Below, piece by piece: positions 60,501-64,000 of a stretch of DNA of 64,000 bases. The notes beneath the pieces were generated by a model. That model was not told the DNA's origin, made no database searches, and worked only from the letters and a program-made list of their open reading frames with translations. The position numbers and the translations under genes are program-made. Each line of letters opens with the position of its first letter. Within the stretch, counting starts at the first letter, position 1. The stretch lies in assembly GCA_937124965.1 (NCBI GenBank), contig CAKZLB010000032.1, positions 1 to 64,000 on the forward strand, written 5' to 3'. Origin of the DNA: an uncultured Bacteroidota bacterium. Lineage in GTDB: Bacteria > Bacteroidota > Bacteroidia > NS11-12g > UBA9320.

Positions 60501-62947
60501 ACGAAGCTCAAACAAAACACGATTTAATTGAACCTGCATTAAAGAAAGCAGGTTGGGGAATTGTTGAAGACAGTCACCTCCGGTTAGAGCGAAAAATTAC
60601 TCTTGGTCGTTTGACGGGTCATGGTCGTAGAGCTAAACCGTTATTTGCTGATTATGTCTTGGTATATAAGAATCGAGAACTAGGTGTCATTGAAGCGAAA
60701 AAAAGGGAAGTATATTACACAGATGGTGTTGGTCAAGCAAAAGATTACGCAGAACGCTTAAACATTCGATATGCTTATGCAACCAACGGAGACCTAATCT
60801 ACAGCATCGATATGGATGAAGGTATCGAAGGTGATATTTCTAAATACCCTTCACCAGACGAGTTATGGGAAATGACGTTTCCAACACCTAAAGAAGAGTA
60901 CAAAGTTGAAATTGCTGATTGGAAGGAACGATTATTTGCTATTCCGTTTGAAGATCGTGGAGGTTCTTGGCAACCACGTTATTATCAAAACAATGCAATT
61001 ACTAAAGTTATCGAAGCTGTTGCAGCGAAAAAGGACAGAATCCTTCTAACCCTTGCTACAGGTACTGGAAAAACTGCAATCTCCTTCCAGATCGCATGGA
61101 AATTGTTTCATGCCAAATGGAATTTACGACGCGATGGACAACGAAGTCCACGCATACTATTCCTAGCAGATCGTAATATACTCGCAGACCAAGCTTTTAA
61201 TTCATTCAGTGCTTTTGAAGAAGATGCACTGGTTCGAATAACACCTGCAGACATTAAGAAAAAAGGCAAAGTCCCTAAAAACGGTAATATCTTTTTTACA
61301 ATTTTTCAATCGTTCATGGCTGGTGCTAGTCAGCACGATGAGGCTTCTGAAGATGGTTCAGATTATCAAATGGCAGCGGAATCTCCAGTACAGTACGATG
61401 AAATAAATTCCTATTTTGGAGAATATCCAACCGACTTCTTTGACTTTATCATCATTGATGAGTGTCATAGAGGTGGAGCAAATGACGAAAGTACTTGGAG
61501 AGCAATTTTAGAATATTTCTCACCTGCTGTTCAACTTGGATTGACAGCAACTCCCAAACGTGATGTTAACACAGATACGTATGCATATTTTGGGGAACCT
61601 GTATATATTTATTCATTAAAAGATGGAATTAATGATGGATTTCTAACGCCATTTAAAGTGAAAGAAATTAAAACCACCATTGATGAATACGTCTACACAG
61701 GCGATGACGATATTGAAAGTGGAGAAGAAATACCGATTGGAACTAAATTCTCCGAGGACCAAATCAATCGAATTATAGAAATAAGAGCTAGAGAAGAATA
61801 TCGTGTTAAACTGTTTATGGATCAAATGAACCAGAAGCAGAAAACACTGGTTTTTTGTGCTACTCAGATACATGCAGCAGCCGTTCGTGATTTAATCAAT
61901 CAGTATGCTGATAGTAAAAACCCAAACTACTGCCATCGAGTTACTGCAGATGACGGAAAAATTGGTGAAGCTCATTTACGAGACTTTCAGGACAACGAAA
62001 AAAGCATTCCAACAGTACTCACAACCTCTTTAAAGCTAAGTACAGGTGTTGACGCCCCAGAGATTAGAAACATTGTTCTAATGCGTCCTGTGAAGTCTAT
62101 GGTTGAGTTCAAACAAATCGTAGGGCGTGGCACTCGACTGTTTGATTCTAAAGACTATTTTACGGTTTACGATTTCGTAAACGCCCATGACCATTTTAAT
62201 GATTCTCAATGGGATGGTGAGCCTTTGGAACCTGAACCTCCGACGACCAGACCAGATGGACAAAACAAAACATGTGAGAAATGTGGTGAAACTCCATGTA
62301 TTTGCATTCTGGTTGATCCACCACTTTGCGATGTTTGTGGTTTCAATCCATGCGTTTGTGATGGAGAACCTCGAAAAGTTATTAAAGTAAAACTTGGCAA
62401 AGACAAGATTCGTGAATTTGACTCGATGATTAATACATCATTTTGGAGTCCAACAGGTGTCCCGATTTCGTCTAGTGAATTTATAAAACAACTGTTTGGA
62501 GACTTACCATCGTTTTTCAAAAACGAAGAAGAGTTACGAAAGCTGTGGAGTATTCCAACTACTCGGAAGAAACTGCTAACAGAACTTGAAGAGAAAGGCT
62601 ATACACACGAGCAACTAGACGATTTACGTCAACTCGTTCATGGAGAAGATAGTGACTTATTTGATGTACTTAGTTACATCGCTTATCACAAAGACTTAGT
62701 TCCACGTCTAACTCGAGCAGAAAAGGCAAAAATTCAGTTAAATAATTACAACCCGAAACAACAGGAGTTTTTGAACTTCGTGTTGGAGCAGTATGTTAAA
62801 GAAGGAGTTGAAGAACTGGACGATGCAAAGTTGCCAGACTTGTTGGAACTAAAATATCATGCGATTTCAGATGCCAAAAACGAATTAGGGGAGATAAAAT
62901 CTATTCGTGAAACGTTCATTGGTTTTCAGCAACACTTGTATGGGTAG
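60497..62947 (+). CDS. hsdR: Type I restriction-modification subunit R (DEAD/DEAH helicase, EcoEI type)
   Basis: 816 residues. An N-terminal nuclease domain with AD52..E66AK68 (FADYVLVYKNRELGVIEAKKREV), then the helicase core with Walker A LATGTGKTAISF (residues 186-197), IIIDECHRGG, GLTATPKRD, VLTTSLKLSTGVDAPEIRN and QIVGRGTRLFDSKDYFTVYDF. A cysteine-rich insert (CEKCGETPCICILVDPPLCDVCG, then NPCVCDG) may bind zinc. It starts with TTG overlapping the KAP stop; the first copy at 58689 has ATG. This makes translation dependent on coupling. The end is typical of the EcoEI R family. Confidence 0.92.
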   Translation: MNEAQTKHDLIEPALKKAGWGIVEDSHLRLERKITLGRLTGHGRRAKPLFADYVLVYKNRELGVIEAKKREVYYTDGVGQAKDYAERLNIRYAYATNGDLIYSIDMDEGIEGDISKYPSPDELWEMTFPTPKEEYKVEIADWKERLFAIPFEDRGGSWQPRYYQNNAITKVIEAVAAKKDRILLTLATGTGKTAISFQIAWKLFHAKWNLRRDGQRSPRILFLADRNILADQAFNSFSAFEEDALVRITPADIKKKGKVPKNGNIFFTIFQSFMAGASQHDEASEDGSDYQMAAESPVQYDEINSYFGEYPTDFFDFIIIDECHRGGANDESTWRAILEYFSPAVQLGLTATPKRDVNTDTYAYFGEPVYIYSLKDGINDGFLTPFKVKEIKTTIDEYVYTGDDDIESGEEIPIGTKFSEDQINRIIEIRAREEYRVKLFMDQMNQKQKTLVFCATQIHAAAVRDLINQYADSKNPNYCHRVTADDGKIGEAHLRDFQDNEKSIPTVLTTSLKLSTGVDAPEIRNIVLMRPVKSMVEFKQIVGRGTRLFDSKDYFTVYDFVNAHDHFNDSQWDGEPLEPEPPTTRPDGQNKTCEKCGETPCICILVDPPLCDVCGFNPCVCDGEPRKVIKVKLGKDKIREFDSMINTSFWSPTGVPISSSEFIKQLFGDLPSFFKNEEELRKLWSIPTTRKKLLTELEEKGYTHEQLDDLRQLVHGEDSDLFDVLSYIAYHKDLVPRLTRAEKAKIQLNNYNPKQQEFLNFVLEQYVKEGVEELDDAKLPDLLELKYHAISDAKNELGEIKSIRETFIGFQQHLYG

Positions 62948-62991
62948 TGGAAGGTATAGTACGATGTTTAAGTCAATTAGAATACAGTATT

Positions 62992-63563
62992 ATGAGCCTA
63001 TTATGTGAATATGTTACCTTAACAAGTATGCGTGTGGAAGCTATCATAAATTTAATTTTACTAATTCTAGCAATTGTAGGTGCATTTATTTCCATTAAAA
63101 CGTTCATCAACTCCACCAAACAACGTAGGATTGAAAATACTTATAAAACTTTAGATTTTCTGAGACAACATATCAAACAGAACGAAATAAACACTTTTAT
63201 TAAGCTATTTAATGCAAATAATGAGCTTATTGGAGCAGCTAGAAATGAGTTTAGTTTGACGATGGCACTAAGGATACTGTAGAAGATATGTTCTCTGAAG
63301 GTGGTTGTGGCAATGGAGAAATAGCTAACATGATAGATTTGTTCAATCTAGTTTGTCCAACTTTGGCAAAGTTAGAAAAAGACATAATTTGGTACGAATA
63401 CGGTCAAATAATGGGTAAGATTTATCAATGGACAAATTATCTAGAGGATCTTGAGAGTACAGAACCTGATCACAGGTTTTATGATCGTTTTAATCAGTTC
63501 ATGAAAAAATATTACACCGACATGCACTTCAAGCCCAGTAAGGTTTACGTGTCTGGCGAATAA
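62992..63563 (+). pseudogene. Frameshifted DUF4760-like membrane protein gene
   Basis: Two adjacent frames look like one broken gene. The first (to the TAG at 63282) has a membrane helix (AIINLILLILAIVGAFISIKTFI) and IENTYKTLDFLRQHIKQNEINTFIKLF. The second (from 63288) continues with MFSEGGCGNGEIANMIDLFNLVCPTLAKLEKDIIWYEYGQIMGKIYQWTNYLE. Reading across a shift near base 63255 joins 'NEFSL' to 'DDGTKDTVEDMFSEGG', which is the order expected in the family. It could be a true mutation or a sequencing error in TTTGACG. Position at the end of the RM locus suggests a role as an accessory membrane protein. Confidence 0.65.
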
Positions 63564-63598
63564 AAAAAGTGGCTACATCAAATCGATATAACCACTTG
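63562..63598 (-). terminator. Terminator for the minus-strand gene at the right edge
   Basis: On the - strand the stem AAGTGG/CCACTT (63567-63572 with 63592-63597) is followed by seven T (A-run at 63562-63568 on +). The stem is short and the loop long (about 19 bases), so it is a moderate candidate. Confidence 0.45.
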
Positions 63599-63611
63599 TT
63601 ATAAATGTTAC

Positions 63612-63647
63612 TGCAAGAAATGCAAACAATGCAAATAATGCAAGTCA
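63612..63647 (+). repeat. Four 9-bp tandem repeats (TGCAAnnAA)
   Basis: TGCAAGAAA, TGCAAACAA, TGCAAATAA and TGCAAGTCA follow each other without gap between the terminator and the stop codon of the - strand gene. The 9-bp period is exact. The purpose is not known; a protein-binding array or slippage product are possible. Confidence 0.6.
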
Positions 63648-63666
63648 CATTGTCTCTGCCAAAGGC

Positions 63667-64000
63667 CTATTTGATTTTTTGCCATTGGTTTAATTTAGGA
63701 TCCAGTTTGACTCTACCTCGTTTCTTTAATTCATTGTGATAGTTCCAGCCTGTGCGTTCACATAGGCCAACATTTTCAGCTGCCTTTTTTAGATCTGTTG
63801 TCACACTGTACTGTACTGGCAATGCATCATAGAAAAACTCTAACTTAATATTCTTACTACTGTAGGTTTGTTTTGATTGAGTACAAAATATTTGAAGACT
63901 AGACTCAAAGAACATGTTCGTCACTTCTATCGCTAACGCTAGATCGTCATTCGAACAATCAACTTTCAGCTTAGTTTTTTTGTTTTCAAAATGACGAAGA
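63667..64000 (-). CDS. C-terminal part of a probable DUF3987-type mobile-element protein (partial)
   Basis: The frame is open to the right edge, 111 codons visible, so it continues outside. The translated end (LALAIEVTNMFFESSLQIFCTQ, then EFFYDALPVQYSVTTDLKKAAENVGLCERTGWNYHNELKKRGRVKLDP) looks like the C-terminal winged-helix tail of DUF3987 helicase/primase-like proteins ('fydaLP..f...ea...a...g.s.rt...yl..L...g.v'). Identification from the tail only. The gene points to the left and would belong to another mobile unit that begins past the window. Confidence 0.5.
   Translation of the reverse strand, partial: LRHFENKKTKLKVDCSNDDLALAIEVTNMFFESSLQIFCTQSKQTYSSKNIKLEFFYDALPVQYSVTTDLKKAAENVGLCERTGWNYHNELKKRGRVKLDPKLNQWQKIK

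Noticed and set aside
1-64000. Insertion sequences or a complete prophage.
   Set aside because: No transposase, terminal inverted repeats, capsid, portal or terminase gene was found in any frame; the phage-like genes are limited to recombination functions.

Overview
The window looks like a low-GC Bacteroidota chromosome, most likely a member of the Flavobacteriales. The evidence is a C-terminal type IX secretion (T9SS) sorting signal at the left edge, SusD-style lipoprotein signals, WG-repeat and MORN-variant proteins, ECF sigma/anti-sigma pairs with beta-barrel partners, a RimK plus retropepsin-like pair, a kynurenine-pathway gene pair, promoter boxes of the TAnnTTTG type and almost no Shine-Dalgarno sequences.

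Bases 1-33,240 are ordinary core genome. They hold DNA repair and transcription genes (exonuclease III, a GreA-like factor), thioredoxin, acetyl-CoA synthetase, tadA, secreted and lipoprotein genes of unknown role, a 1,114-residue WG-repeat protein and two ECF sigma loci. These are followed by rimK, fabH, an SGNH hydrolase, a LysM protein with a degenerate transglycosylase domain, gatA, tatA, 3-hydroxyanthranilate dioxygenase plus ACMSD, a MarR regulator, an ABC exporter, rfbA/rfbB, an FKBP lipoprotein, an NrnA-like phosphoesterase and ndk. The stretch ends at a CAU-anticodon tRNA, probably Ile2.

Bases 33,264-43,805 form a discrete integrated element of about 10.5 kb. It sits in the tRNA gene and is bounded by a perfect 49-bp direct repeat of the tRNA 3' part. 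Each end carries TGTAACAC repeats at 11-bp spacing that look like integrase arm sites. The left half, on the + strand, carries cargo: a DnaQ-like exonuclease fused to BRCT, a membrane protein and two small unknown genes, interspersed with six copies of a degenerate repeat of about 25 bp. The right half, on the - strand, is the replication/mobility module: a lipoprotein, 27-bp iterons, a zinc-finger/Toprim primase-like protein, a RepA-like helicase ATPase, two small DNA-binding proteins, an unknown 416-residue protein and the tyrosine integrase. The C-terminal stub of a second tyrosine recombinase lies directly behind the integrase.

Bases 43,806-64,000 are a second accessory region without a visible right boundary. 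In order it holds a minus-strand trio (HEPN/Swt1-like, HNH nuclease, ADP-ribosyltransferase-like protein), a phage-like recombination module (RecA-fold ATPase, DUF3871, RadC) and several single genes (DUF4230-like, UDG-like, HNH). A type I restriction-modification locus follows: hsdM and hsdS, then a PD-(D/E)XK-like gene, a DUF413 gene, a UvrD-type helicase, a truncated hsdR 5' end, a KAP P-loop NTPase and an intact hsdR. The hsdR 5' end is present twice (44 of 45 bases identical), flanking the KAP gene. This marks the KAP segment as a recombination-derived insertion, and hsdR now starts with TTG overlapping the KAP stop. The region closes with a frameshifted membrane-protein gene and, running off the right edge, the C-terminal end of a probable DUF3987-type mobile-element protein.

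The most distinctive material is the element in the tRNA gene with its repeats and iterons, the HEPN-HNH-ART trio, and the enlarged restriction-modification locus. Functions in these parts are inferred from motifs only.
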